The position numbers were made by a program, and so were the translations under genes. Positions 42,436 through 50,926 of a DNA stretch of 64,000 nt are shown piece after piece. Source of the DNA: Halorubrum aquaticum (GTDB lineage: Archaea > Halobacteriota > Halobacteria > Halobacteriales > Haloferacaceae); the NCBI RefSeq assembly GCF_900113615.1, contig NZ_FOPZ01000004.1:1-64000 (forward strand), written 5' to 3'. Positions within the stretch are counted from its first letter, which is position 1; each line of letters starts with the position of its first letter. A model generated the notes under the pieces. It did no database searches. It was not told where the DNA came from and worked only from the letters and a program-made list of their open reading frames with translations.

Positions 42436-43125
42436 ATGAGTTGTAAGATCGACGCCGCGATCGACGAGTACGGGGTCGACGTCGCCCAGTCGGGGTACGA
42501 CGGCGTCGACGACTACCTGCTCCGGCGGTGGCGCGGCGACGACGGCCGGTCGGCCGACGGCTACCGGACGCTGACCGACTGGTTCAACAAGCGCCTGCTC
42601 AAGCGGGTGTACGACGAGCACAACCGCGAGGCGACGGGCGTCCGGCTCGAGGGCGAGTACGAGGCGCTGCGGTCCGACGACGACCTCGTCCGCCGGGAGG
42701 TCGCCGACGACCTCCGAGGGGACGGGATCGAGGTCGAGGAACTGACCGCGAGCATGCCCTCGTGGAGCACGATGCGCCACCACCTGAACGACTGTCTCGA
42801 GGGGTCGAAACCGACTGAGACGGCGACCTCGGAGTGGGAACTCGAGAGCGTCCGGATCGCCGCCGACCGCGCCGCGGAGAAGGCCGAGAAGGCGGTGGGA
42901 TCGCTGGCTTCGAAGGGGGAACTCGCGGACGGCGACGACGTCGAGATCGACGTCGACATCCAGTTGACCTGCCCCGTCTGTCACGTCCGGACCCCGTTCC
43001 GGGAGGCCGTCGACCGCGGGTACGTCTGTCGGGAACACGCGGAGAGGGAACGGGCGGAGGGGATCGACGGGGACGCGAGCGTGGAGGAAGCCGCGAACGC
43101 GGGCGCGAACGGCGACCGCTCGTAA
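42436..43125 (+). CDS. rdfA: rod-determining factor RdfA
   Basis: The 229-residue protein begins MSCKIDAAIDEYGVD and has the features of RdfA from Haloferax: GYRTLTDWFNKRLLKRVYDEH, a central SMPSWSTMRHHLNDCLEG segment, and a C-terminal zinc-binding region CPVCHVRTPF ... YVCREH. RdfA is needed for rod formation in Haloferax volcanii. The acidic tail (last 25 residues) is low complexity. The gene is divergent from the SMC-related gene, the arrangement known for this factor. A TTTTACT element about 48-55 bases upstream may be the promoter. Confidence 0.85.
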   Translation: MSCKIDAAIDEYGVDVAQSGYDGVDDYLLRRWRGDDGRSADGYRTLTDWFNKRLLKRVYDEHNREATGVRLEGEYEALRSDDDLVRREVADDLRGDGIEVEELTASMPSWSTMRHHLNDCLEGSKPTETATSEWELESVRIAADRAAEKAEKAVGSLASKGELADGDDVEIDVDIQLTCPVCHVRTPFREAVDRGYVCREHAERERAEGIDGDASVEEAANAGANGDRS

Positions 43126-43176
43126 CGATCGACGAACCGACCGATCGACGGATCGATCGGCCGTGACCGCCGCGTC

Positions 43177-43941
43177 TCAGTCGAAGTCCGGGCGGCGTCC
43201 CTCGAGGAACGCCGCGACGCCCTCCCGGTGGGCGTCGGTGTCGTACGCGAGCGTCTGGAAGTGGGCCTCGCGGCGGAGCCCGTCGTCGATCGGCTGCCCG
43301 AGGTTCTCGTGGAGCGCCTCCTTCGCCAGCGCGAGGTTCTCGGTCGGCCGGGCGGCGAGCGTCTCGAGGAGGTCGTCGACGGTCGCCTCGAGTTCGCCGT
43401 CGGGGGCGACCTCGTTTATCAGGTCGAGCGCCGCGGCGCGCTCGGCGTCGATCAGTTCGCCGGTGAACGCGAGCTCCTTCGCGGTTCTGAGCCCGACGAG
43501 CCGGGGGAGCGTCACGGTCCCGCCGAGGTCGGGGACGAGCCCGACGTTGATGAACGACGCGCCGAAGCGCGCGTCGGGAGCGGCGTACGCGAAGTCCGCG
43601 GCCGCGACGAGCGAGAGGCCCGCGCCGACCGCGTCGCCGTTCACCTTCGCGACCACGGGCAGGGGCGCGGTGAGGACGGCCTCCGCGACCCGTCCCAACG
43701 TCCCGCGGACCCGGTCGTACGCCTCCCGGGCGCTCTCCTCGCGATCGGCCATCGCCTGAACGTCCCCGCCGGCGCTGAACGCGCTGCCGGTGCCGGTGAT
43801 CACGACCGCGTCGAGCGCGTCGGGGTCGAGTCCCTCGAGCGCGCCCGCGAGATTGCGGGCGACGTCGGCGGTGAGCGCGTTCTTCGAGTCGGGGCGGTCG
43901 AACGTGACGTGTCTGACGCCGTTCTCGTCGCGAACGTCCAT
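43177..43941 (-). CDS. enoyl-CoA hydratase/isomerase
   Basis: This 254-residue crotonase has FDRPDSKNALTADVARNL, AFSAGGDVQAMADRE, VNGDAVGAGLSLVAAADF and FINVGLVPDLGGTVTLPRLVG. The second oxyanion-hole segment is GAGLSL instead of GGGLEL, as in PaaG-like and isomerase-type members. It is separate from the main catabolic region, lying beyond the rdfA gene. A TATATATT box lies 24-31 bases upstream. Confidence 0.9.
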   Translation of the reverse strand: MDVRDENGVRHVTFDRPDSKNALTADVARNLAGALEGLDPDALDAVVITGTGSAFSAGGDVQAMADREESAREAYDRVRGTLGRVAEAVLTAPLPVVAKVNGDAVGAGLSLVAAADFAYAAPDARFGASFINVGLVPDLGGTVTLPRLVGLRTAKELAFTGELIDAERAAALDLINEVAPDGELEATVDDLLETLAARPTENLALAKEALHENLGQPIDDGLRREAHFQTLAYDTDAHREGVAAFLEGRRPDFD

Positions 43942-44693
43942 GTGGGTACCGTGCGAGCGGCGCGTATATATTGGTTGGCAGCGCGCCCGACGGTTCGTCG
44001 GCTCGATCGGGTCGATCGGGTCGACCGGATCGGTCGGCTGGATCGACGAAAGATAAGAGAAAAATAATACCTATCAATCAGTCACTTCAGGGCAAATCGT
44101 GTGGGGAGAGGGGATCGCCGTGACGTGCCTCGGGTAGATCGACCGATCGATCACCCGTCGTCGCCGGCGCGGAGGGCGTTCACGAGGGAGCTATCGGGCG
44201 TATTCGGCCGATATTCCGGTAAAACCGCCGAACAGCCGGCCGTCGTGTCACTCCCAGGGATCACGGGTATCCGACTGAGTCCCACCCCGTAACACGCGAC
44301 ACGGAATCGCACTTCACGCCTCCTCGTCCTCGAATTCTGGGTCTCACCGGAATCGCCGACGGGCCGTCTAGATCTCCCGCACGCTCCGTCTCGCGCACCG
44401 TTTCGTGCGCCGGCGAATGCTCTCGAAGGCACACCACCGCGAACGTAGCCGATTCGGATGGATCGGAATCTGACGCCCGTTAACATAAAATATTACATAT
44501 TATTTAGTATAATATTAAGATATTTGATATATAGTGCTGCCGTGGCTGACGGTTGACGACGAAGGGCGACCGTGGAGACGCGCGGTCGAAGGAGCTGGGC
44601 GACGACGGTCGGCCGGTCTCGTCATCGATCGACCGTCGACCGGCGATATCCCGGAGACGAAACGTTGAAACGCCGTTCGGGCGAACCACGGGT
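43942..44693. other. 750-base gap with an AT-rich block
   Basis: No convincing gene is visible. Features are short GATCGGGTC-type repeats at about 44003-44045, an AAAAATAATACC stretch near 44070, and an extreme AT-rich block at 44481-44534 with a 7-base inverted repeat (AATATTA at 44489-44495, TAATATT at 44510-44516). The block contains ATATTTGATATAT (44520-44532), which occurs inverted in the AT-rich island at 10850-10862. It lies about 160 bases upstream of rpo11. Confidence 0.5.
43965..43972 (-). promoter_or_regulatory. TATA box of the enoyl-CoA hydratase at 43.2-43.9 kb
   Basis: AATATATA on the minus strand, 24-31 bases before the start codon at 43941. Confidence 0.65.
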
Positions 44694-44972
44694 ATGGAAC
44701 TGCGGGTCATCGAGAAGACCGACACGGAACTCCGCATCGAGATCGCCGGCGAGGACCACACGTTCATGAACGTGCTGAAGGGCGCGCTGTTGGAGGCCGA
44801 CGACGTCGCCGCCGCGACCTACGACATGAACCCCGAACAGTCCGGCGGCCAGACCGAGCCCGTCCTCACGGTGAAAGCCGAGTCCGGCGACCCCCTCGAC
44901 GCCGTCGAGGCGGCGGCGACCTCGATCACGGACCGGACGGACGCGCTTCGCGACGCCGTCACGGCCGCCTGA
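44694..44972 (+). CDS. rpo11: DNA-directed RNA polymerase subunit L (Rpo11)
   Basis: The 92-residue protein starts [33 protein letters not shown], the Rpb11-like fold of archaeal subunit L, which dimerises with Rpo3 in polymerase assembly. The segment [16 protein letters not shown] corresponds to the conserved strand-turn of the dimer interface. An open frame extends upstream but lacks family similarity. It is followed 62 bases later by hicB. Confidence 0.94.
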   Translation: MELRVIEKTDTELRIEIAGEDHTFMNVLKGALLEADDVAAATYDMNPEQSGGQTEPVLTVKAESGDPLDAVEAAATSITDRTDALRDAVTAA

Positions 44973-45034
44973 ATTCGACTGACCGGCTCAGGTTCGTCCG
45001 AACCCTTTTGATGTGGTGCGGTCTATTCGGCGAT

Positions 45035-45334
45035 ATGAGCACGGATACGGGCAGGAACGGCGAGGATCCGTCCCCCGCGACACACATCACGCTCGAGCTG
45101 GCGGAGGACGGTGAGATGTGGATCGTCACCGACGAGGAGACGGGGGTGACGACGCAGGGAGAGACGCGCGAGCACGCCTTGGAGATGATCGACGAGGCAG
45201 TCGCGCTTCACAAGGGTGAGACGGGTGATCCCATCACCGACGACGATCTCCGCGAGTGGGGGATCGATCCCGAGACGGTCGACGACGAGGTCGGCGTCCC
45301 GGACGTGCCGTGGTTCGACGCGGAAGGGGAATGA
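45035..45334 (+). CDS. hicB: HicB-family antitoxin
   Basis: The 99-residue protein has the HicB partial RNase H-like fold: ITLELAEDGEMWIVTDEETGVTTQGETREHALEMIDEAVALH, then a short acidic tail (DPETVDDEVGVPDVPWFDAEGE). HicB neutralises the HicA ribonuclease. An ATG nine codons upstream is possible but adds Cys/Trp residues not typical of the family. The stop overlaps the start of the hicA remnant by four bases, the normal order for this haloarchaeal pair being antitoxin first. Confidence 0.85.
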   Translation: MSTDTGRNGEDPSPATHITLELAEDGEMWIVTDEETGVTTQGETREHALEMIDEAVALHKGETGDPITDDDLREWGIDPETVDDEVGVPDVPWFDAEGE

Positions 45335-45576
45335 CCCGACGGCAGTTCTCAGGTGAGGAGGTCGCTTCCGTACTGATCGAGAACGGCTAGCGACCGGTGG
45401 ATCGGACGGGGAGTCACCTGAAGCTCAGATACGAACATCCGGAGACGGATGAGATCAGAGTCGTCAGCATCCCGCTCCACGACGAGATCCGAGCAGGGAC
45501 GCTCCGGAACGTCGCAGACCAGTGCGGCGCGCTCGACTTCGACGAGTTCTGTAAGTGGATCAACCGGAATCGCTGA
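45331..45576 (+). pseudogene. hicA: HicA toxin gene interrupted by an in-frame amber codon
   Basis: Read through, this 81-codon frame gives a complete HicA: MTRRQFSGEEVASVLIENG, a stop, then RPVDRTGSHLKLRYEH with the catalytic His of the GSH motif, VVSIPLHDEIRAGTLRNV and DEFCKWINRNR. Codon 20 (TAG at 45388-45390) stands where HicA proteins have an aromatic residue (usually NGF/NGY), so a single base change from TAC or TAT explains it. The rest of the frame is intact and the start overlaps hicB. A GTG at 45397 could restart translation of residues 23-81. Toxin activity is probably lost; the antitoxin gene remains. Confidence 0.85.
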
Positions 45577-45679
45577 TGAGTGAATGGATCCATCGGATCC
45601 GATCACGTGAGACGCGCGATATCGTGTCGGGCGACCGCGAGGGACCATAGCTAAGTATCGAGTCCCCGATCAATGGTGT

Positions 45680-46726
45680 ATGCCGCCGAGTGTACTCATG
45701 TTAGGTTGGGGGTATCCGCCGAACGTCACCGGCGGGTTGGACGTCCACGTCGGGGAGCTGTTCTCCGGGCTGCGCGACGAGTTCGACGTCGACGCCAAGC
45801 TGGTGTTGCCCGCGGAATTGACGCCCGAGGACGAGCCGAGGCTCGAGGGCGTCGAGACCGGCGAGGGCGACGTGGCGACGCGGGTGGGCCGTCTCAGCGA
45901 CCGCTTCGTCGAACTCGCGCCGGACTACGACGTGATCCACACCCACGACTGGTTCGGCTACGGACCGGGACGGGAGGCGTCGCGGGCCTCCGACGCGACG
46001 TGGGTGTCCTCGTTCCACTCGCTGGCGAGCGACCGGAACATCGATCCGCCGACGCGCGAGGTCGAGACCGAGCGCCGGCTCGCGAACGCCGCCGACACCA
46101 ACATCGCCGTGAGCGAGATCGTCCGCGAGGACATCCGGGAGCTGTACGGGGCCGACTCGCGGGTCGTCTACAACGGCTTCTCGACGCCGAAGTTCTCCGG
46201 GAAGGACGTGCGCGAGGACCTCGGGATCGACGGCGAGATGTTGTTCTTCGTCGGACGGCACACTGACCAGAAGGGCATCTCACACCTGCTGTACGCGATG
46301 AAGAAGCTCCGCGGCCGCGACGTCACGCTCGTCGTGGGCGGCTCGGGTCACCAGACCGAACAGCTGAAGCGGTTCGTCGAGCTGGTCGGAATCGAGGAGA
46401 AGGTCGAGTTCGTGGGTTACGTGCCCGAGGCGGAACTCGGCGACTACTACGCCGCGAGCGACGCGTTCGTCTCCCCCTCCTTCTCGGAGCCGTTCGGGAT
46501 CACGATCACCGAGGCGCTGGAGGCGGGCACGCAGGTCGTCTCGACGCGATGCGGCGCCGCGGAGATCCTCCCCGAGGACTGTCTGATCGAGGTCACGCCG
46601 GACTCGGAGTCGATCGTCGACGGGCTCACGGCCGCGCTCGACCGGGAGTCGCCGCCGGAGTACGAGCGCCGCGACTGGTCGGCGGTCGCCGAGGACACGC
46701 TCGCGGTCTACGAGGACGTGGCCTGA
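45680..46726 (+). CDS. GT4-family glycosyltransferase (glycogen/starch synthase-like start)
   Basis: The 348-residue GT-B enzyme begins MPPSVLMLGWGYPPNVTGGLDVHVGELFSGL, as in glycogen-synthase-like GT4 proteins. It contains DVIHTHDWFGYGPG, FFVGRHTDQKGISHLLYAM and the nucleotide-sugar-binding SPSFSEPFGITITEALEAG with the EX7E motif. It transfers a sugar from a nucleotide donor; the acceptor is unknown. CTAAGTAT, 22-29 bases upstream, is the likely promoter. Confidence 0.88.
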   Translation: MPPSVLMLGWGYPPNVTGGLDVHVGELFSGLRDEFDVDAKLVLPAELTPEDEPRLEGVETGEGDVATRVGRLSDRFVELAPDYDVIHTHDWFGYGPGREASRASDATWVSSFHSLASDRNIDPPTREVETERRLANAADTNIAVSEIVREDIRELYGADSRVVYNGFSTPKFSGKDVREDLGIDGEMLFFVGRHTDQKGISHLLYAMKKLRGRDVTLVVGGSGHQTEQLKRFVELVGIEEKVEFVGYVPEAELGDYYAASDAFVSPSFSEPFGITITEALEAGTQVVSTRCGAAEILPEDCLIEVTPDSESIVDGLTAALDRESPPEYERRDWSAVAEDTLAVYEDVA

Positions 46727-46747
46727 GCGGGCCGACCGACGACTCCA

Positions 46748-47092
46748 CTACTCCCCTCGATACACGTCGAACTCCGTCACCGGCTCCGGGTGCCGGATCC
46801 GGAAGCCGTCGGCGGTCTCAATGACCCCCCTCGTGCTTTCGACGGCCCCGCGGTACGGGGTTCCGTCGTCGTCCTCGCGGGCCGCCGCGCCCTGATACGG
46901 CGACGTGTACGGCGACGCGTACGACGACTCCGAGACCGGGTCGTCGAAGCTCTCCGGCGGGAGGTAGATCCGCTCGCCGCCCGCCGAGCGCACGACCACC
47001 GCCACGTCCCGCGTCCCGGTCACGTCGATGACGGTCCGTTCCGCCGTGACGCGCGTGTCGATCCCGACCTCGCTCGCGTCGATGTCGGCCAT
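46748..47092 (-). CDS. conserved haloarchaeal protein of unknown function, 114 residues
   Basis: I do not recognise a named family. The product starts MADIDASEVGIDTRVTAERTVIDVTGTRDVAVVVR, is beta-rich and acidic, and has a Ser/Tyr/Pro-rich central segment with repeated SPY units (SSYASPYTSPYQ, about residues 56-67). No signal peptide, Cys or membrane helix is present. It converges on the glycosyltransferase and is divergent from the rpa operon. Confidence 0.7.
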   Translation of the reverse strand: MADIDASEVGIDTRVTAERTVIDVTGTRDVAVVVRSAGGERIYLPPESFDDPVSESSYASPYTSPYQGAAAREDDDGTPYRGAVESTRGVIETADGFRIRHPEPVTEFDVYRGE

Positions 47093-47178
47093 GTCCTTCC
47101 CTGCGGACGGGAACGGTTTAGCTGTGCCGGACGGGAGGGGGTGAACCCTTTTGTGTGGTGGCGTCGAACTCGCGACCG

Positions 47179-48453
47179 ATGGACGTCAACAGCCATGCCG
47201 AGGAGCTCGCCTCCGACCTCGGCGTCGACAAGGCGGAGGTCAAAGCGGACCTGGAGAACCTACTCGAGTACAGCGTCCCGATCGACGAGGCCAAACAGAG
47301 CGTCCGCCGGAAACACGGCGGCGGTGGCGGCGGGTCGAGTCCGACGCCGGAGTCGGTCGACCTCGCCGAGATCACCACCGACCACGGCAACGTCACGGTC
47401 ACGGTCCGGGTGCTCACCCGCGGCACCCGAACGATCCGGTATCAGGGCGACGACCTCACGATCCGCGAGGGGGAACTCGCCGACGGGACGGGGACGATCT
47501 CCTACACCGCCTGGCAGGACTTCGGGTTCGAGCCGGGCGACTCGCTCACGATCGGCAACGCCGGCGTCCGCGAGTGGGACGGCGAGCCCGAGCTCAACCT
47601 CAACGAGTCGACGACGGTCGCGATCGCCGACGAACCCGTCGAGGTCGACCGGGAGATCGGCGGCGACCGGGACCTCGTCGAGGTCTCGGCCGGCGACCGC
47701 GGCCGCAACGTGGAGGTCCGGGTCCTGGAGGTCGAAGCGAAGACCATCTCGGGACGCGACGGCGAGACGGAGATCCTCGAGGGCGTCGTCGGCGACGGGA
47801 CCGGAAAACTCCCCTTCACCGACTGGGACCCGAGCCCGGAGCTGGAGGCCGGCGCGAGCCTCCGGATCGAGGACGTGTACGCCCGCGAGTTCCGGGGGGT
47901 CCCCTCGATCAACCTCACCGAGTTCACGACGGTGACCCCGCTCTCCGAGCCCGTCGAGGTCGCGGAGAGCGCGCCGCGGCTGTCGGTCGCGGACGCGGTC
48001 GCCTCCGGGGGGGTGTTCGACGTCGAACTGGTCGGGAACGTCCTCGAGGTGCGCGACGGCTCCGGGCTCATCGAGCGCTGTCCGGAGTGCGGGCGCGTGA
48101 TCCAGAACGGCCAGTGTCGCAGCCACGGCGAGGTCGACGGCGAGGACGACCTCCGCGTGAAGGCGATCCTCGACGACGGCACCGACACCGTCACCGTCGT
48201 GCTCGACGACGAGCTCACGGCCGAGGTGTACGGCGGCGGGCTGGAGGACGCGCTCGCGGCCGCGACCGAGGCGATGGACAAGGACGTCGTCGCGGAGTCG
48301 ATCGCCGACGCGCTCGTGGGCGGGGCCTACCGCGTCCGCGGGAGCCTCTCGGTCGACGAGTACGGCGCGACGCTCGACGCCACGGCCTTCGTCCCGGCCG
48401 ACGACGACCCGGCCGATGCGGCCCGCGCGGCGCTCGCGGAGGTGCGCGAATGA
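47179..48453 (+). CDS. rpa1: replication protein A (single-stranded DNA-binding protein)
   Basis: The 424-residue protein has an N-terminal helical segment (MDVNSHAEELASDLGVDKAEVKADLENLLEY) and three OB folds (around residues 60-165, 165-265 and 270-400). A zinc finger, CPECGRVIQNGQCRSH, lies near residue 300. It coats single-stranded DNA during replication and repair. ATG 47179 is chosen because the earlier GTG adds eight unrelated residues and CCTTTTG lies about 28 bases upstream. The downstream order rpaP - phosphoesterase is that of the Haloferax rpa1 operon. Confidence 0.9.
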   Translation: MDVNSHAEELASDLGVDKAEVKADLENLLEYSVPIDEAKQSVRRKHGGGGGGSSPTPESVDLAEITTDHGNVTVTVRVLTRGTRTIRYQGDDLTIREGELADGTGTISYTAWQDFGFEPGDSLTIGNAGVREWDGEPELNLNESTTVAIADEPVEVDREIGGDRDLVEVSAGDRGRNVEVRVLEVEAKTISGRDGETEILEGVVGDGTGKLPFTDWDPSPELEAGASLRIEDVYAREFRGVPSINLTEFTTVTPLSEPVEVAESAPRLSVADAVASGGVFDVELVGNVLEVRDGSGLIERCPECGRVIQNGQCRSHGEVDGEDDLRVKAILDDGTDTVTVVLDDELTAEVYGGGLEDALAAATEAMDKDVVAESIADALVGGAYRVRGSLSVDEYGATLDATAFVPADDDPADAARAALAEVRE

Positions 48454-50087
48454 GCGACGACGGGCCGGGCACCCGCGAGGTGGCCCACCGACTGTTCGCC
48501 GCGGAGTTCGACGACGCCTCGCTGTCGTACTCCGAGAGCGACGAGGAGCGGGCCCCGAACTACGTGGTGACGCCGACAGGCGCGCGGGTCAACCGGCTGT
48601 TCGCGGTGGGCGTGCTCACCGAGGTCGAGCGCGTCAACGACCAGACGAGCCGCGGGCGGGTCGTCGACCCCTCCGGCGCGTTCGTGACGTACGCCGGCCA
48701 GTACCAGCCGGACGAACAGGCGTTCCTCGAACGCGCCGAGACGCCCGCGTTCGTCGCGCTGACGGGCAAGGCCCGGACGTTCGAGCCGGAGGACTCGGAC
48801 CGGGTGTTCACCTCCGTCCGCCCCGAGAGCCTCAGCGAGGTCGACGCCGACACCCGCGACCGGTGGGTCGTCTCCGCGGCCGAGGCGACGCTCGACCGGC
48901 TCGCGGTCCTCGAGCGGGCACTCGAGTCGGACCTCCGCGGGGAGGACCTGCGGGGCGCGCTCGAAGCCGGCGGCGCGCCGGCGGCGCTCGCGGCGGGCGT
49001 TCCCAAGGCGATCGAACACTACGGCACCTCCTCCGCGTACGTCGAGGCGATCCGGCGGCTGGCGGTCGACGCGCTGGAGCTGATCGCGGGCGAGCGCGAC
49101 GAGGTCCGCGCGCCCGACGTCGCGCCCGACGCCGGCGGCGACGCGACGATCGGTCCCCTGCCGGACACCGACGTGCGGGTCGAGGCGGCAGCGACCGCCG
49201 GGACGGCCGAGACGACGGTCGAGTCGTCGGACGAGCCGGCGGAAACGTCGAGCGAGCCGGCGGAAACGTCGAGCGAGTCAACCGAAACGACGACCGCCTC
49301 GGAGGCGGACGCCCCGTCGGTTCCCGACGACGCCTCGACGGCAACCGACTCCTCGGCCGACGCTTCCGCAACGACCGGGGGAGCGGGGACTACCGGCGAC
49401 GAGACCGTGGCCGAAGGCGATCTCGATGACGGCCTCGATGACTTCAACGACTCCGACGATCCCGGCGACTCCGACGACGGGACCGGCCTCGGGGACTTCG
49501 ACGACGGTGGGGGCGACGACGGTGACGGCGCCGAGACGGCGGCGGAGACAGAGACGACGGCGGAGGCGGAGACGGACGAGATGTACGAACTCGACGAGGC
49601 GGAACGCGAGGAGATCGAATCCGAGTTCGGCACCGACTTCTCGACCGGGTCCGAAGTCGACGAGCCGGGTGAAGCCGACATCGACGTGCCCGGACCCGAC
49701 GAGCTTTCCGAGGGCGTCGAGACCGGCGGAGCGGACGATTCCGACCCCACAGGCGAGGCCGGCGAGCCAGGGTCGGCGAGCGGAACGAACGCCGCAAGCG
49801 ACGATGGTGGGGACGTCGGCGACGCCGACTCCGCTGACGACACCGATCCCGACGACGACGCGGATATTGCGGACGACGCCGATCCCGCCGACGTCGACCT
49901 CGAGGCCGCGGCGGTCGAGGAGATGGAGGCGCTCGACGACGGCGACGGCGCGGACCGCGAGGCGGTCGTCGAGGCGGTCGCGTCCGAGTACGGCGTCGAC
50001 CCCGAAACCGTCGAGGACGCCGTCCAGGACGCGCTGATGGGCGGGAAGTGTTACGAACCGGGAGAGGGCCTGCTCAAGGCGATCTGA
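48450..50087 (+). CDS. rpap1: RPA-associated protein RpaP (COG3390)
   Basis: The 545-residue protein has a conserved N-terminal OB-type region (REVAHRLFAAEFDDASLSYSESDEERAPNYVVTPTGARVNRLFAVG; each part matches COG3390), a helical region to about residue 225, a long Asp/Glu/Ser/Thr linker (about 240-490) and a helical C-terminal module, EAVASEYGVDPETVEDAVQDALMGGKCYEPGEGLLK. It works with RPA in DNA damage response in Haloferax. Its start overlaps the rpa stop. The linker contains a 21-base tandem repeat. Confidence 0.85.
   Translation: MSDDGPGTREVAHRLFAAEFDDASLSYSESDEERAPNYVVTPTGARVNRLFAVGVLTEVERVNDQTSRGRVVDPSGAFVTYAGQYQPDEQAFLERAETPAFVALTGKARTFEPEDSDRVFTSVRPESLSEVDADTRDRWVVSAAEATLDRLAVLERALESDLRGEDLRGALEAGGAPAALAAGVPKAIEHYGTSSAYVEAIRRLAVDALELIAGERDEVRAPDVAPDAGGDATIGPLPDTDVRVEAAATAGTAETTVESSDEPAETSSEPAETSSESTETTTASEADAPSVPDDASTATDSSADASATTGGAGTTGDETVAEGDLDDGLDDFNDSDDPGDSDDGTGLGDFDDGGGDDGDGAETAAETETTAEAETDEMYELDEAEREEIESEFGTDFSTGSEVDEPGEADIDVPGPDELSEGVETGGADDSDPTGEAGEPGSASGTNAASDDGGDVGDADSADDTDPDDDADIADDADPADVDLEAAAVEEMEALDDGDGADREAVVEAVASEYGVDPETVEDAVQDALMGGKCYEPGEGLLKAI
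49233..49274. repeat. 21-bp tandem duplication inside rpaP
   Basis: Units 49233-49253 and 49254-49274 are identical and encode EPAETSS twice within the acidic linker. The frame is kept. Confidence 0.85.
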
Positions 50088-50899
50088 TGGCCACGGTCGA
50101 GCCGGTCGTCGGCGAGCCGGCGGCCGTCGCCGACCTCGGCGGGGAACGGGCGCTGCTCGTCGCGGACGTCCACGCCGGTATCGAGGTCGGCCTCCGCTAC
50201 GAGCGCGGGGTGGAACTCGAGAGTCGCGCCGACGAGCGCCGGGACCGCCTGTGTTCGCTGATCGACGGGACGGGCGTCGACCGGCTCGTCGTCCTCGGCG
50301 ACCTCGCACACCGGGTCGGCGCGCCCGAGGGGGAAGAACGCGAGGAACTGGCGGCGCTCGTGTCGGCGGTCACCGAGCGCGTCCCGCTGACGCTGGTCGA
50401 AGGGAACCACGACGCCGGCGTCGCGGACGCGTTCGCCGACGACGTCGACGTGATCGAACCCGGCGGCGGGCGGCTCGGGACGGGAATCGAAACCGGGCAC
50501 GGCGAGACCGAAGGTGGAATCGCCGTGCTCCACGGACACACCCGACCGGACCCGTCGCTCCGTTCTGCGGAGGTGGTCTGTATGGGTCACGAGCATCCGC
50601 AAGTCAGACTCGAGGACGCCGTCGGCGGGTCCCGAACCGAACGCGCGTGGCTTCGCGGCCCGTTGAAGCCGTCCGTCTTCGGCGACGGGGACGCCGGCGA
50701 CGGGTCGGGAACCGAATCGAGTCCTCCGAGCTCCGGCCCCGAACTCGTCGTGTTCCCGGCGTTCAACGAGCGCTCCGGCGGTACGTGGATCAACGTCGAG
50801 GGCGGGTCGTTCCTCGCACCGTTCCTCCCGGAGGGGCTCGCCGCCGGCGACGCGTACCTCCTCGACGGGACGCGGCTCGGGGACTTCCGGCGTGTCTGA
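50087..50899 (+). CDS. rpe: calcineurin-like metallophosphoesterase of the rpa operon
   Basis: The 270-residue protein has the metallophosphoesterase motifs in order: LVADVHAG (DxH), VLGDLAHR (GDxxH-like), EGNHDAG (GNHD), LHGHTRP and MGHEHPQV. It has a low-complexity Gly/Ser/Asp insert near residue 205. The gene is the third of the rpa1-rpap1-rpe operon known in Haloferax; its ATG overlaps the rpaP stop by one base. A role in nucleic acid end processing is possible but unproven. Confidence 0.88.
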   Translation: MATVEPVVGEPAAVADLGGERALLVADVHAGIEVGLRYERGVELESRADERRDRLCSLIDGTGVDRLVVLGDLAHRVGAPEGEEREELAALVSAVTERVPLTLVEGNHDAGVADAFADDVDVIEPGGGRLGTGIETGHGETEGGIAVLHGHTRPDPSLRSAEVVCMGHEHPQVRLEDAVGGSRTERAWLRGPLKPSVFGDGDAGDGSGTESSPPSSGPELVVFPAFNERSGGTWINVEGGSFLAPFLPEGLAAGDAYLLDGTRLGDFRRV

Positions 50900-50926
50900 C
50901 GGGAGGGCGGGGCCGGGGCTACGGGA

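Noticed and set aside
44151-44486. A 111-codon open frame on the minus strand upstream of rpo11
   Set aside because: It has uneven composition, no similarity that I can see and no promoter at a suitable distance.
45388-45390. TAG in hicA as programmed read-through or pyrrolysine
   Set aside because: No pyrrolysine genes are known in haloarchaea and the position normally holds an ordinary aromatic residue; a nonsense mutation is simpler.
47151-48449. Upstream extension of rpaP through the rpa gene
   Set aside because: The extension is out of frame with rpa and has Arg/Gly/Pro-rich shadow composition; RpaP begins at the ATG overlapping the rpa stop.
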